Assembly (NCBI GenBank): GCA_963691815.1 | Contig: OY829645.1 | Location: 8,868,401-8,932,400 of the forward strand | Reading direction: 5' to 3' | DNA from: Echiichthys vipera | Lineage: Eukaryota > Chordata > Actinopteri > Perciformes > Trachinidae | DNA: 64,000 nucleotides | Shown: in pieces, positions 27,101 to 37,500 of the stretch | Layout: each line of letters starts with the position of its first letter | How positions within the stretch are numbered: position 1 is the stretch's first letter | Program-made: the position numbers and the translations under genes | Notes under the pieces: model-generated | The model's input: only the letters and a program-made list of their open reading frames with translations | Told to the model about the DNA's origin: nothing | The model's database searches: none

Positions 27101-29149
27101 GTTATCTGTTAATAAGTGCATAGTTATCAGTTAATAAGTGCATATTTCTTAAGTGCATAGTTATCTGTTAATAAGTGCATAGTTATCAGTTAATAAGTGC
27201 ATATTTCTTAAGTGCATAGTTTTCTGTTAATAAGTGCATAGTTATCTGTCAATAAGTGCATAGTTATCAGTTAATAAGTGCATAGTTATCTGTTAATAAG
27301 TGCATAGTTATCTGTTAATAAGTGCATAGTTATCTGTTTATAAGTACATAGTTATCTGTCAATAAGTGCATAGTTATCAGTTAATAAGTGCATAGTTATC
27401 TGTTAATAAGTGCATAGTTATCTGTTAATAAGTGCATAGTTATCTGTTAAAAGGTGCATAGTTTATAAGTGCATAGTTATCTGTTAATAAGTGCATATTT
27501 CTTAAGTGCATAGTTATCTTTTAATAAGTGCATAGTTATCTAATAATATGTGCATAGTTATCTGTTAATAAGTGCATAGTTATCTGTTAATAAGTGCATA
27601 GTTATCTGTTTATAAGTGCATAGTCATCTGTTAATAAGTGCATAGTTATCTGTTAATAAGTGCATAGTTATCTATTAATAAGTGCATAGTCATCTGTTAA
27701 TAAGTGCATAGTTATCTGTTAATAAGTGCATAGTTATCTGTTAATAAGTGCATAGTTATCTATTAATAAGTGCATAGTCATCTGTTAATAAGTGCATAGT
27801 CATCTGTTAATAAGTGCATAGTTATCTGTTAAGAAGTGCATAGTTATCTATTAATAAGTGCATAGTCATCTGTTAATAAGTGCATAGTTATCTGTTAATA
27901 AGTGCATAGTTATCTGTTAATAAGTGCAAAGTTATCTGTTAATAAGTGCATAGTTATCTGTTAATAAGTGCATAGTTATCTGTTAATAAGTGCAAAGTTA
28001 TCTGTTAATAAGTACATAGTTATCTGTTAATAAGTGCATAGTTATCTGTTAATAAGTGCATAGTCATCTGTTAATAAGTGCATATTTATCTGTTAATAAG
28101 TGCACAGTTATCTGTTAATAAGTGCATAGTTTATAAGTGCATAGTTATCTGTTAATAAGTGCATAGTTATCTGTTATTAAGTGCATAGTTATCTGTTAAT
28201 AAGTGCATAGTTATCTGTTAATAAGTGCATAGTTATCTGCCAATAAGTGCATAGTTATCTGTTATTAAGTGCATAGTTATCTGTTAATAAGTGCATAGTC
28301 ATCTGTTAATAAGTGCATAGTTATCTGTTAATAAGTGCATAGTTATCTGCCAATAAGTGCAAAGTTATCTGTTTATAAGTGCATAGTTATCTGTTAATAA
28401 GTGCATAGTTATCTGTTAATAAGTGCATAGTCATCTGTTAATAAGTGCATAGTTATCTGTTAATAAGTGCATAGTTATCTGTTAATAAGTGCATAGTTTT
28501 CTGTTAATAAGTGCATAATCATCTGTTAATAAGTGCATAGTTATCTGTTAATAAGTGTATAGTTATCTATTAATAAGTGCATATTCATCTGTTAATAAGT
28601 GCATAGTTATCTATTAATAAGTGCATAGTTTTCTGTTAATAAGTGCATAATCATCTGTTAATAAGTGCATAGTTATCTGTTAATAAGTGTATAGTTATCT
28701 ATTAATAAGTGCATATTCATCTGTTAATAAGTGCATAGTTATCTGTTAATAAGTGCATAGTTATCTGTTTATAAGTGCATAGTTATCTGTTAATAAGTGC
28801 ATAGTTATCTGTTATTAAGTGCATAGTTATCTGTTTATAAGTGCATAGGTCTTAAGTGCATCGTTATCTATTATTAAGTGCATAGTTATATATTAATAAA
28901 TGCATAGTTTTTAAGTGCATAGTCATCTGTTAATAAGTGCATAGTTATCTATTATTAAGTGCATAGTTATCTGTTAATAAGTTCATAGTCATCTGTTAAT
29001 AAGTGCATAGTCATCTGTTAATAAGTGCATAGTTATCTATTATTAAGTGCATAGTTATCTGTTAATAAGTTCATAGTCATCTGTTAATAAGTGCATATTT
29101 ATCTATTTATAAGTTCATAGTTATCTGTTAATAAGTGCATAGTTATCTG

Positions 29150-30622
29150 CTATGAAATATATAATAATTTGTTTCTAAGAAGTGCTCATGAATATCTTAT
29201 ACTTCCCATTATAACACTTATATAGTCTTGCTAACAAATATACGTTTATAATTGTGTTAATTAAATAATGTTAATAAGCATTTTATTAGGCCCTCATGAC
29301 ATAATACTAAGGCTTATCAATATTAAGAATTAACCAAACGACTTGTGTTCATTTTCCTATTGCTTAATGCTACACCAATGAAAATCTTCTACAACCGTGG
29401 TATCACCTAATACTTCAGATATTTGTATGACTGCCGCATAATATTCTTAACATGATGAATTCATTAATGAAGTCCATCTAACATTTGATAGAGTGGTCAG
29501 TTATAGTTGACTGATGTATGTAAACAGAGTGTCATCTAGTGGGCTTTAGAAAATAAAGAAAATGCTTCACATAGCACATTTGGTCACTACTCATCAGTCA
29601 AACAAGAGCAGCTATCTCGTTCTCTTTTGAAAAATGTATCTCCTTTTCATCAAAAGTGTTATAGTTAGAACTTTTCTGTCATTTATGATTACTCTATACA
29701 ATTCATTTCATGGGAGCTACTTTGCATGATTACCAAGAGCTGAAGAGAAGAATGCAGAAGATACTCAAAGATGTATAACACTGTTTATTGTCTTGTCTAG
29801 CGGTGCATAAAATTAATGAGTCAGATCAGATAAATCGATGGTTGTGTTTCTGTTTGAGCAGAGGAAAGAAACCAAAATGATTTTATGTTTGGTTCACTTC
29901 GAGCATAGCTCTGACATAAATTGCTGCTTTGGGCTCTAGCACAGCACTAAGCAGTGTGATAAGGGTGGCAGATTTACCACTCAAACTCACTTGAAACAAT
30001 GAGTCCTCGATTTAGCATCAAGTAAACTAAGGTAGGATTCTCATTACCAGCAAACAACCGTGGATTTTCTCTGCTTGTGATGACCATCACTAGCAGAGTG
30101 AATCTGCTGTAGCTAGCAAGTAAATGCTAATGCTAAAGCAACAGACTTTATTAAATATGTAATATTTACAAGGAGCTCGTAAAAGATCTTAAAAATGCCC
30201 ACGATGGCTCCATGTGATAAAATGGCAACAGAGTGAGGCCAAAGCTATATGTCGCAGTCAAAAAAAATCACCATTTTCACCTACCGATGATCCAACTGTA
30301 AGACCTGTAAATACAGTAAAGCAGCAGTTGTGTATACGTTCATGTATTGCAGGGTAGAACTTGTAGACTTGTAGACCATATAATAATCTTAATAAACTGT
30401 GATTCGTTTTTTAACATAATTGGAAACCTTTGTTTAAAGGAACATACTGGGACAATTAATTAACATAATTTTGTTTCAATTTTGGGATAAAACAGCACAT
30501 TCACTTTACAATAGAAAATTATTTGAGCATGAGAGATCACTGATGAGTTGGCAAATGTAACACTACCTCATGCAAGTTTCGTTGGAGTTGCTGGTGTTTA
30601 AACTTTTCCAAACCAGATAAAG
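29150..30622. other. AT-rich flank right of the satellite, no gene seen
   Basis: Unique-looking AT-rich DNA starts immediately after the last monomer. No ORF, splice-bounded exon or RNA gene is recognisable. Near 29528-29577 a segment containing CATCTAGTG and ATAAAGAAA resembles a segment at 43528-43580, so both may be old copies of one repeat. Confidence 0.5.
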
Positions 30623-31159
30623 TGTCATGAACGGTACATGGATAACAACAAAAAGAGGTGGACCCAATGCAGACACGGACACGTAGTAAAAGTAACAAAC
30701 AAACGTCTAATGATATTAACTAATGCAAAAGCACTACAGGGTAAACAGGAAACACAAATGACAAGACGGTCGAGGGAAAAACAGGAACGAGGAGACGACG
30801 GAATAATCAGGGAGACGGACGGGATACAGGAACATGGGAAGAACGAGAAAAACAAACACGATTAGTATATATTTAATGACGGGGAGCGTGATAACCACAA
30901 CGAGAAAGGGGATGCCAATCCGGGGGGAATAGTTTTACCAGTGAAGGAATACAACGGTCCGGCGCTGCATGCCTGTCCGCTCAAGGTAATAATAGTGATC
31001 CAGGTGATCAGCGTAACAGGCTGCAGCTTGGGGGGAACGACTACCGGACCTAGACGAAAGACACAAGAGGAACACACACATGCAGGGAAACACAGACAGA
31101 GGGAGACAAACTCAAACAAAAGGAAGAGAGGAGGATACTGACAGAACCGAGTCTTGACA
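30623..31159 (-). mobile_element. solo LTR with 5-bp target-site duplication
   Basis: This 537-bp segment begins TGTCATGAACGG, ends CCGAGTCTTGACA and is flanked on both sides by TAAAG (30618-30622 and 31160-31164). TG...CA ends with a 5-bp duplication are typical of an LTR of a retrotransposon. There is no coding capacity and no second LTR, so it looks like a solo LTR left by LTR-LTR recombination. Minus orientation is inferred: read in reverse it has a TTAAATATATA element and a CTGCATTGGGTCC segment near its end, a combination I associate with fish LTR retrotransposons. Short open frames inside it are not genes. Superfamily (Ty3/Gypsy or BEL) is undecided. Confidence 0.7.
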
Positions 31160-31164
31160 TAAAG

Positions 31165-32149
31165 AGCAGGACAGAGCCGCTAGCTAACGTAACATCAATT
31201 GTAGCACCTTGGCCGTCACAGGGTGGATGTGTCCTCCCATGTTTCCTAGGGTGCTATGTTTACGGCAAGTGTGTCTCTTGATATAAACTAACATGGTAAG
31301 AGATTGGAAAGGCTTGTAAGGGCTTTCTTTGCAGTTCAAATGAAGGGACATTTCAATGTCTAAAGTCTAGAAAAACTTGCCCACAAATTTGAGGGTGGTA
31401 GGTATCAAGGAGCAAGCTTTAAGCCGTAGATGGGCTATTTCAACATACTGACCCATACTTCTGATGAGAGGATACTGAGCTGGAGAACATAGGACCCTGG
31501 GAACATAGATATGCTCCTAATGGGTATTTTTCCAACATAATATGTAACCTCACATGATTATGCTGTTGGTTAATGACATGCCCCTTGCCTTGGGAACAAA
31601 AGCTAGGTTACTACTGTAAGTAGTAAGCTAGTTACCCAGGCATGCTGGCATTTCTAATTAAACCAGTATCATACGAAAGGGTGTGATGTTGCACTGAATA
31701 TCATCCCGGCTATGGTTTGTTATGGTCATAAACACAAGCTGCAGGCGGACAACAGTGTCTGACTGAATGTGGATGTTTAGCTTGTATTTTTGTAACTTAG
31801 CTAAGTCTTAAAGTCCATTTTCTAACAGTGATAGCATTGGCTTCATTTTTTAATTTGTCTAGGTCGGCTGATGTCAGCTGGCGCAGTACTGAAGTATCCA
31901 TGCTTCTTTCCTTCCCTTTATCCGTTAATGATGACCATTCATAATTTAACTCAACGCATGTTTGTTGAATAGTTAAGATAGACCCTAACGACCCTTTATG
32001 TAATTAATAGCTAGCACGCATAAAGCACAGTGACTGTGATTGACTATTCTACTATATTAACTGCCATAACATATAAGTCATATTCACATTACTATAGATA
32101 TTATTATAGTTATTGTAACTTTTATCGTTGCATCTCTGGAAGTATGTAT
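31165..32149. other. no gene seen
   Basis: Unique-looking sequence of mixed composition. I see no coding exon, RNA gene or clear repeat boundary. Confidence 0.4.
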
Positions 32150-32440
32150 GATTTTCTGTCTCTGTCTTTGTGTCTGTCTTTGTCTCTCTCTGTCCATCTG
32201 TCTGTCTTCTCCCTCTTTCTCTCTCCTTTTCTTCCTCCCCAACCGGTGCAGACAGATGTCCGTCCTCCACAGAGCTGGGTTTGTCTGACATTCCTGCCTG
32301 TTATAGGGAAGGTTTTCGTTGCCACTGTACTCAATGGGGGAATTGTTGGTTCTATGTAAATCATAAATAAGTTATAGAGTGTGGTCTATACCTACTTCTT
32401 TGAATCGGCACTGTAAATAAAATTTAATTGAATTGAATTG
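32150..32440 (+). mobile_element. 3' end of a fish LINE-type element with AATTG tail
   Basis: A pyrimidine-rich CTGT/CTCT run (32158-32235) leads into CAACCGGTGCAGACAGATG, then TTCCTGCCTGTTATAGGGAAGG, and ends with a polyadenylation-like TAAATAAAATT and repeats of the pentamer AATTG near 32435. This order (CT-rich run, cagatg segment, TTCCTGTTA segment, pentameric tail) matches a very common teleost interspersed 3' end that I recognise by pattern only. It is 5'-truncated and non-coding; the family name cannot be fixed without a repeat library. Confidence 0.6.
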
Positions 32441-33720
32441 ATTCAAATAGTTAAAACTGTCATTGATTTTGTACTACATCAGCACTCATGGAATGCCTCT
32501 TGTTCTGGTACAATTAGAAATACTGGAATTTTTACCTGGGGACATGCGGCTGTAGACAGGTGAAGTCATCAGTGGATGGTAGGAATGAAAGAGAAGACCA
32601 CTTTTCCATTCTTCATTTTCAGTCTGCCACAGAAGGATATGAAGGGGCAGGAGGCTGTTCCAGGTCCAAGGCCAGATTGATAGTTTGACAAGCGAGGAAT
32701 GATGCTTTCCATCTCTTATTAAGACTCCATGGGTGCCAGAGGGCGGGAGTCAAGGCTCAATTGGATTAAATCCTCTCAAGATGAAGTTGTTCTTGCAGTT
32801 GACATTGGGAAATGTTCAATTGTGATTCAATGTGAAGCCAAAATAATCTGTTGACTGATCACTGTGAACATGGCTACAAACACATTCTTCGTCATCTTTT
32901 GTCACACAGGTAATTGATTTCTCTTCACTGACAGCCATTTTTCGTTGTTGATGTCTGATAAAGATGTTTTCATATTACAAAATCTTAAATTACTGGGGCT
33001 GTATCGCAACTATATAATAAATCCTGAATACCATAGGAGCCCTGAGATGCTGATGTTGAGTCGGATAAACGAATGTGTCACTGTAACCCTCCTGCTGTGA
33101 GAATCAGACGGATATTCAGATATGCCTTTTGCAGGAGCAAAGTCTCCATTCTTTTGACCCAGGTTATTGCATCACTCTTTGTTCAGTTGGCTGCGACAGC
33201 TCCCTGTGACACTTTGTGTTGGAATGGGAAATGATGAATTGTAATGATAATGGCCACCATTTGCTGCTTCGATTAGTATAATTTTAATCATCATTACGTT
33301 TTTGTCTGGCTGTGAAATGACGCTAATAGGATGTGGTGATAGTGTGTACGTAGCGAGGTGATGACGCTGACACAGTACGGATCACATTGAAAGCAGGCTC
33401 TTTCAGTAGGCAAGTGTACTATTTGCCTAAATATGTAATCGCATATTCTGATATTTACAAAGTATATTAAGATGAGGCGAATCTGTCTGAAATGATAATG
33501 TATAAGCTACATGATAGGTCAACTGCACATAAAGTAGTTTAGCCTATAGTGACGAATGTAAATTCAGTTAATTTACATACGAATAACAGTGGATTACTTT
33601 TCATAGTTATATGTAGGCTATGAACAGTGAATGAGGACAGCCTGACTAGAAAAAATCTGCACCCTGTTTGTGAGGCCACTGTTCATCTGTTTGCTTGTGT
33701 TTCTGTCATGTGTCCCTATG
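32441..33720. other. no gene seen; possible conserved non-coding DNA
   Basis: Unique-looking sequence without a defensible ORF. The stretch at about 33230-33400 has balanced composition and homeodomain-like ATTA motifs, so it could be a regulatory element, but nothing in the sequence proves this. Confidence 0.35.
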
Positions 33721-33721
33721 A

Positions 33722-33830
33722 TAGACTGTATAAAACACGGATGTAATCTCTGTGACACCCATAGATTTCCAAAGAGCCAAAATGAAGTGGGCGACTCCCG
33801 GTTGAGCACAGTGGAGCTGAAGTGGATCCA
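33722..33830 (+). repeat. degenerate copy of a common teleost repeat (ATAGACTGTATA family)
   Basis: ATAGACTGTATAAA is followed by CGGATGTAATCTCTGTGACA, ACCCATAGATTTCC and AATGAAGTGGGCGACTCCCG. The same order of motifs is seen at 63455-63560 and, inverted, at 50290-50390. This is a frequent fish interspersed repeat; its terminal motif ATAGACTGTATA is diagnostic. Confidence 0.55.
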
Positions 33831-34784
33831 AATGAAGCTTGAAGCTACACTGTTTCAGAAAACTACATGTTATACTTTTAAGCATCTGCAACTTGATGGA
33901 GCATTACTACCATTTTGACATCAAGAATTATGAGCCTCGATTAGATGTTCACATTCTTCAAAATAAATTATCTCTAAAATGTGGATTGTGTTTGTTGTTC
34001 CCCTAACCTGACTCCACCAGGTGGATTAATTCTCATTTTCTCAGCACATCCATCTGGGAACTCTTGTTTGAAGATCTTTTGGGAAGGGGCCAATACTGGT
34101 TGCTGATTGGATAAACCATCTGTGTATCACCAACAGTCCAAATCAACCAATCAGATCAACAAAGCTTATGACGTACTAACAGGGCGTTGAGGCAAATCTC
34201 AAAAAGTAAACAACATGTTGATAAGGGATATTTTCTGTTTGTGTAACACAAATTTAAAGATAAAAGGCCCAATTTCAGGTGCCCGGAACATACTCCAACA
34301 GAAGGATTTTAAATATAACTAGTGAGCGTGCACCTTGTCATGTGTCTTACAACGGCATACATGACTGTTCATGTTCATCTGATCTGTCATGCTTCACAGA
34401 AGGTTTATGTCTTTACTGGCAGCGATAATTTAATAAATTAGCAAGGGCCTTTTTCCCCACGCATTTTACAGTGCATCCAAAGCAGTCATTTACATTAAGG
34501 CGTGAAATGAGCAGTTTGGTAATCATCATCCAACAGTTTTGAGTTCATCTTTATGTGATAAATCAAACACAACAAACAGAGAGCTCATTTTGTGTTGAAA
34601 CAAGCAATTCCCTTGTTTTGTTCCTCCATCAAACGGATGTTTCAGACAACATGGAACTAAACAGTGGAAATTAAAATACATTTTCCACAGTGTCACTGCC
34701 TGAGATGAGGATGAGGTGTTTCTGAGTTTGAGAATGGCTGTGCTGTTGACATAACACCAGTATAACACTCTGTCTCACACATCA
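33831..34784. other. no gene seen
   Basis: Unique-looking AT-rich DNA without a supported exon or repeat. Short open frames here lack any recognisable protein features. Confidence 0.35.
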
Positions 34785-34900
34785 CCATAGACTGTATAAT
34801 AGAGGCCGTAGCTAGTTTTGAAGCCAAGAGATGGCATTTTTGCAACATATGTGTCTCAAGTCCATAGATATTTATATCTACGTGCATGCCCACTGCTTTA
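34785..34900 (+). repeat. second copy of the ATAGACTGTATA repeat family
   Basis: ACCATAGACTGTATAATAG at 34786 is followed by GTTTTGAAGCC and a run resembling the internal part of this family. It is short and diverged. Confidence 0.45.
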
Positions 34901-34962
34901 TCGTCTATTTTTCTCTCAATAGGACCATCATTTATAAAATCAAAATCAAGCTGTATTCATGA

Positions 34963-35264
34963 GCGGCAGAAGCTCAGTCCATAGGTGACTCTGCTGGGAA
35001 CTAGAGGGTCGCCGGTTTGAGAGTGTGGACTGGTGGCTGGAGAGGTGCCAGTTCATCTCTACAGCACTGCTGAGGTGCTGTTGAGCAAGGCACCGAACCC
35101 CCAACTACTCGGGGCGCCGGTCACTGGCAGCCCCCTCGCGCTGACATCTCTCCATTAATTGCATGTATATAGGTCCTGTTTGTGCATGTGTGTGTATTTC
35201 AGGTGTGTAACATGAATAATAATAGAGTTTTTCCCCATTGCGGCATTATTAAAGTAATTATTCT
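34963..35264 (+). mobile_element. tRNA-derived SINE of percomorph type
   Basis: The element begins GCGGCAGAAGCTCAGTCC, a tRNA-like head with a box A-like AGCTCAGT and a box B-like GGTTTGAGAG near 35015, so it would have been transcribed by RNA polymerase III. The body contains GGCTGGAGAGGTGCCAGTTC and GAGCAAGGCACCGAACCCCC, a block I recognise from a widespread percomorph SINE. It ends CATTATTAAAGTAATTATTC, closely resembling the 3' end of the Rex1-type LINE at 63272-63290, which suggests that such a LINE supplied the machinery. Non-coding, about 300 bp, apparently full length; no clear target duplication seen. Confidence 0.75.
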
Positions 35265-35566
35265 TCTGAAGACTTTAAAAATAGTAATTGAGACCATAAA
35301 CTCATTAGGAAAATGTTTATTATAAATTAAGTGAGAATTAGGGTTGTTTTCTCATTGTATTCTATGGACAGAATGCAGGTTTAAGGCACTTGCATTAGCT
35401 TCAATTTTCAGACCTGGAACAGCTGGCAGTAGTTTGTGAGAACACAAGCTGTGGATGATATTCAGAAATTTAATAAAATTTGAATCTAGTTTTAGATCTG
35501 TAGGGTAAGATCGGGGATGAGTGCAGCCATTTTCTACACTACACTGCAGGCAGGGTCATCTTCTTG
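35265..35566. other. no gene seen
   Basis: About 300 bp of AT-rich DNA between the SINE and the MITE, with nothing recognisable. Confidence 0.35.
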
Positions 35567-35902
35567 CAAGGGTAGCAACAATATACCGTTTTATCACGGT
35601 ATACCGTGATATGAACATTGACGGTTATCATACCATGTACATTTGCTGACAGTATATAGTACACAGTATTTAAACAGTATTTTTCTACTCCAACTTTTTA
35701 CATATAAGCCTTTTACATAAAAAATGGTTTCAAGTTTAAATTATAGTAAATCATTTGTTTAACCAGTAAAATATATTATGTTTTAAAAATTTAAGGGTCA
35801 TTGTAACCACTGCTATTAATAATAATTGTGTAATACCATGAAACCGTGATATATTCGGTGACGGTTATCATACCATGAAAATCTAACACCGTTACAACCC
35901 TG
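35567..35902. mobile_element. hAT-like MITE
   Basis: The right end, read inward, starts CAGGGTTGTAACGGTGTTAG. The left end starts CAAGGGTAGCAAC and is an imperfect match. Just inside each end is the phrase GACGGTTATCATACCATG (about 35620 and 35861), in direct orientation, each preceded by ACCGTGATAT. This layout is typical of fish hAT-type MITEs with ACGGTATACCG motifs. No matching 8-bp target duplication is visible. It lies 21 bp left of the retroviral LTR. Confidence 0.55.
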
Positions 35903-35923
35903 CTCCATGCATACTGTAGGGAC

Positions 35924-36088
35924 TGTTGTGGGAATTTGGGATATTTATAATTCATAATCATAGTTTTGCGAGATTTGGCACATCATCATTCCTGCTAGAC
36001 TCAGAGGAAAATGCTTTGGCAAAATAAACCACGGAGAAAAAGCTGATCCTGTTTGTTGATCTTTATTGAAGAATCTATTTCCACAACA
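35924..36088 (+). repeat. 5' LTR, internally deleted
   Basis: It begins TGTTGTGGGAATTT and ends TATTTCCACAACA, so it carries the inverted terminal TGTTGTGG/CCACAACA. It is 165 bp against 435 bp for the partner LTR. It lacks the counterparts of 37546-37774 (229 bp, most of U3) and 37809-37849 (41 bp). The AATAAA of the R region is retained. Confidence 0.9.
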
Positions 36089-36091
36089 ATT

Positions 36092-36109
36092 TGGCGTCCC
36101 TGGGTGGGC
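36092..36109 (+). other. retroviral primer-binding site, tRNA-Asn type
   Basis: TGGCGTCCCTGGGTGGGC begins 3 bp after the 5' LTR. All 18 bases are complementary to the 3' end of vertebrate tRNA-Asn(GUU) as I recall it, ending ACCCAGGGACGCCA. This would have primed minus-strand DNA synthesis. Confidence 0.8.
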
Positions 36110-36854
36110 AGCACGTTTATCAATCACATAGACCAGGCTGGTGCGGGTCTTGCTTTCTTGCCAGACTTCGTCCCTCGGTTACCATTGTGCCCAGCCTGGA
36201 ATATTTCCACACGCACTACAGTCACTACTATAGACCACACAGAGCCAGATGCACAACAACACGTGTCTCCCAAGCTGAAAAGGGGTTCTCTGGAACCTTT
36301 CCTTGGTGGGGTACGGTCAACAATGCACATAAGATTGATGAAATATCCTTGGAGCTCGAAAACCTGACTGAACTCACTGCCACCGGCTTCGCAGCATTGA
36401 CTCCTGTTATCCAAGGTATCAGAAATGTGGCCCTACAAAACAGGATTGCCTGGATTTGACCCTGGCCTCTCAAGGGGGGGTGTGCCACATTATCGGGACA
36501 AAATGCTGCACCTATGTGCCTGCATTAGGTGACAACTTGACTCATGTTGCCGCCCACTTGAACGAATTGTTGCACAGAGAAAAAAGCAAAGACTCAGAAG
36601 CTCATGACTGCTGGGACCTTTGGTCCTGGCTCACGATGGGGGGATGGAAAACCACCGCTGTCAGATTCCTACTCCCTGTGCTGATTGTGGTGGTGGTAAT
36701 GCTGTTGGTCATTTGTTGCATGCTGCCTTGCTGTCGAGCTCTCGTGGTTTCCTTAGTGAGCTCCGCCACGGGGCAGTACCCACGAATCACCATGGGCCCA
36801 GATGAAGATCTGTGGGTACCACCATTCTTGGACTCAGATATTGAGTCAAACTGA
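36110..36854 (+). pseudogene. env: env transmembrane-subunit remnant of the endogenous retrovirus
   Basis: The ancestral product is the membrane-anchored fusion subunit of a retroviral envelope. Reading is open in one frame from before the PBS to a stop at 36457-36459, covering a WWG motif (about 36301-36309), a heptad-like helix segment and LQNRIA (about 36433-36450). A one-base loss near 36450 then moves the rest to another frame, which runs from 36456 to the stop at 36852-36854. That part shows the CX6CC motif characteristic of gamma-type envelopes (C-HIIGTK-CC, about 36483-36509), a second helix with an N-glycosylation sequon, a membrane anchor of about 25 hydrophobic residues (about 36664-36735) and a cytoplasmic tail of about 40 residues. 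The surface subunit and a clear cleavage site are missing. It is a relic; capture as a host gene is not supported because the frame is broken. Confidence 0.85.
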
Positions 36855-37489
36855 TGTAAACACATGTGAATGTAGGAGGGTGATTACACTACTACCACAT
36901 GCTTGATGACAATAATAAAATTCTCACCCATTTGTGCAACCTATGACATGTAATTGTGTGCAAACTGTCTCACTCAGAAACTGCCTGCTTGCCCGTCCAA
37001 CCTTAGCTCCTTTACCCTTTACAGCTTGACCAGACCACTACAAAAGGGGCGGGGGGGGGGGGTTGTTTAGATATCCTTCGTCTCAACCCGGTGAAGTTTG
37101 TCAAGGGGGCTGTAGTGATTAGAAAGTAGCTGAGCGGTGACGGTGAGTGGGCCCTGTGGTGGTTCTTTTTAAATCATATTTTATCATTTTTCCCCTTCAG
37201 GGTGGATTTCAAACCATCAGGTCAATTTCTTGCCTGTGGTAGTGAAAGAAAGAAAGGGGTTTATCTGTATTATGCTATTCATTGTTTGTTCCTTTCCCCC
37301 TCACTCAGTTATTACATGATAATTACCTTAGTTGACTATTCCAATCACTGTTTTTACCCAAATTACCTTAATTCATCTATAATATAAAAGGCTTTTTCTC
37401 CAGTTTTGATGCATGCTATTTTAAGAATTACTAAACATTGAAATATAGATAAATTTCAAATTTCCTTTTGTAGTGAACATAAAATGTTC

Positions 37490-37500
37490 AAAGGGGGGAC
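37490..37500 (+). other. polypurine tract before the 3' LTR
   Basis: AAAGGGGGGA ends one base before the 3' LTR, the expected position for the plus-strand primer. A longer G-rich run (37042-37062) lies about 440 bp upstream and could be a second purine tract or chance. Confidence 0.75.

Larger units (their letters stand above)
2281..29149. repeat. 26.9-kb satellite array of a 22-bp monomer
   Basis: The whole interval is tandem copies of one 22-bp unit, made of a core AAGTGCATAGTTATC plus a linker TGTTAAT, about 1,220 copies by length. The canonical unit has 6 G/C in 22 (27% GC) and more G than C on the plus strand (4 to 2). Recurrent variants are TTCATAG for TGCATAG, GTTAAC for GTTATC, TGCACAATTATC, AGTCATCTG and AGTTTTCTG. 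Two length variants recur: a 15-bp unit lacking 7 bp of linker, and a 20-bp unit in which GCATAG is reduced to GCAG. The canonical unit has stop codons on both strands, and 22 is not a multiple of three, so no long ORF can exist. There are no unique spacers and no transposon interrupts it. The array is too long for a typical minisatellite; centromeric, subtelomeric or heterochromatic origin cannot be told from this window. Confidence 0.98.

Noticed and set aside
2281..29149. CRISPR array
   Set aside because: The 22-bp units are head-to-tail with no unique spacers, and the context is a vertebrate genome.
2281..29149. Telomeric repeat
   Set aside because: The unit is 22 bp and contains no TTAGGG; it does not fit the vertebrate telomere.
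2281..29149. Protein-coding tandem repeat
   Set aside because: Stop codons occur in the canonical monomer on both strands, and 22 bp rotates the frame at each unit, so no long ORF can exist.
2281..29149. Assembly artefact as the explanation of the array
   Set aside because: The ordered variant monomers, zoned distribution and arithmetic of duplications look like a real array, although its exact length may still be wrong in the assembly.
30625..31141. Small ORFs on both strands near 30.6-31.1 kb
   Set aside because: They lie wholly inside the solo LTR and have low-complexity, charged composition with no domain.
32030..32370. Overlapping ORFs at 32.0-32.4 kb
   Set aside because: They run through a CT-rich simple repeat and a LINE 3' end; Ser/Leu-rich and Arg/Glu-rich translations are repeat artefacts.
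36456..36854. Captured (domesticated) retroviral env gene
   Set aside because: The frame is broken near 36450, the surface subunit is missing, and flanking LTRs with a target duplication show an ordinary decayed provirus.
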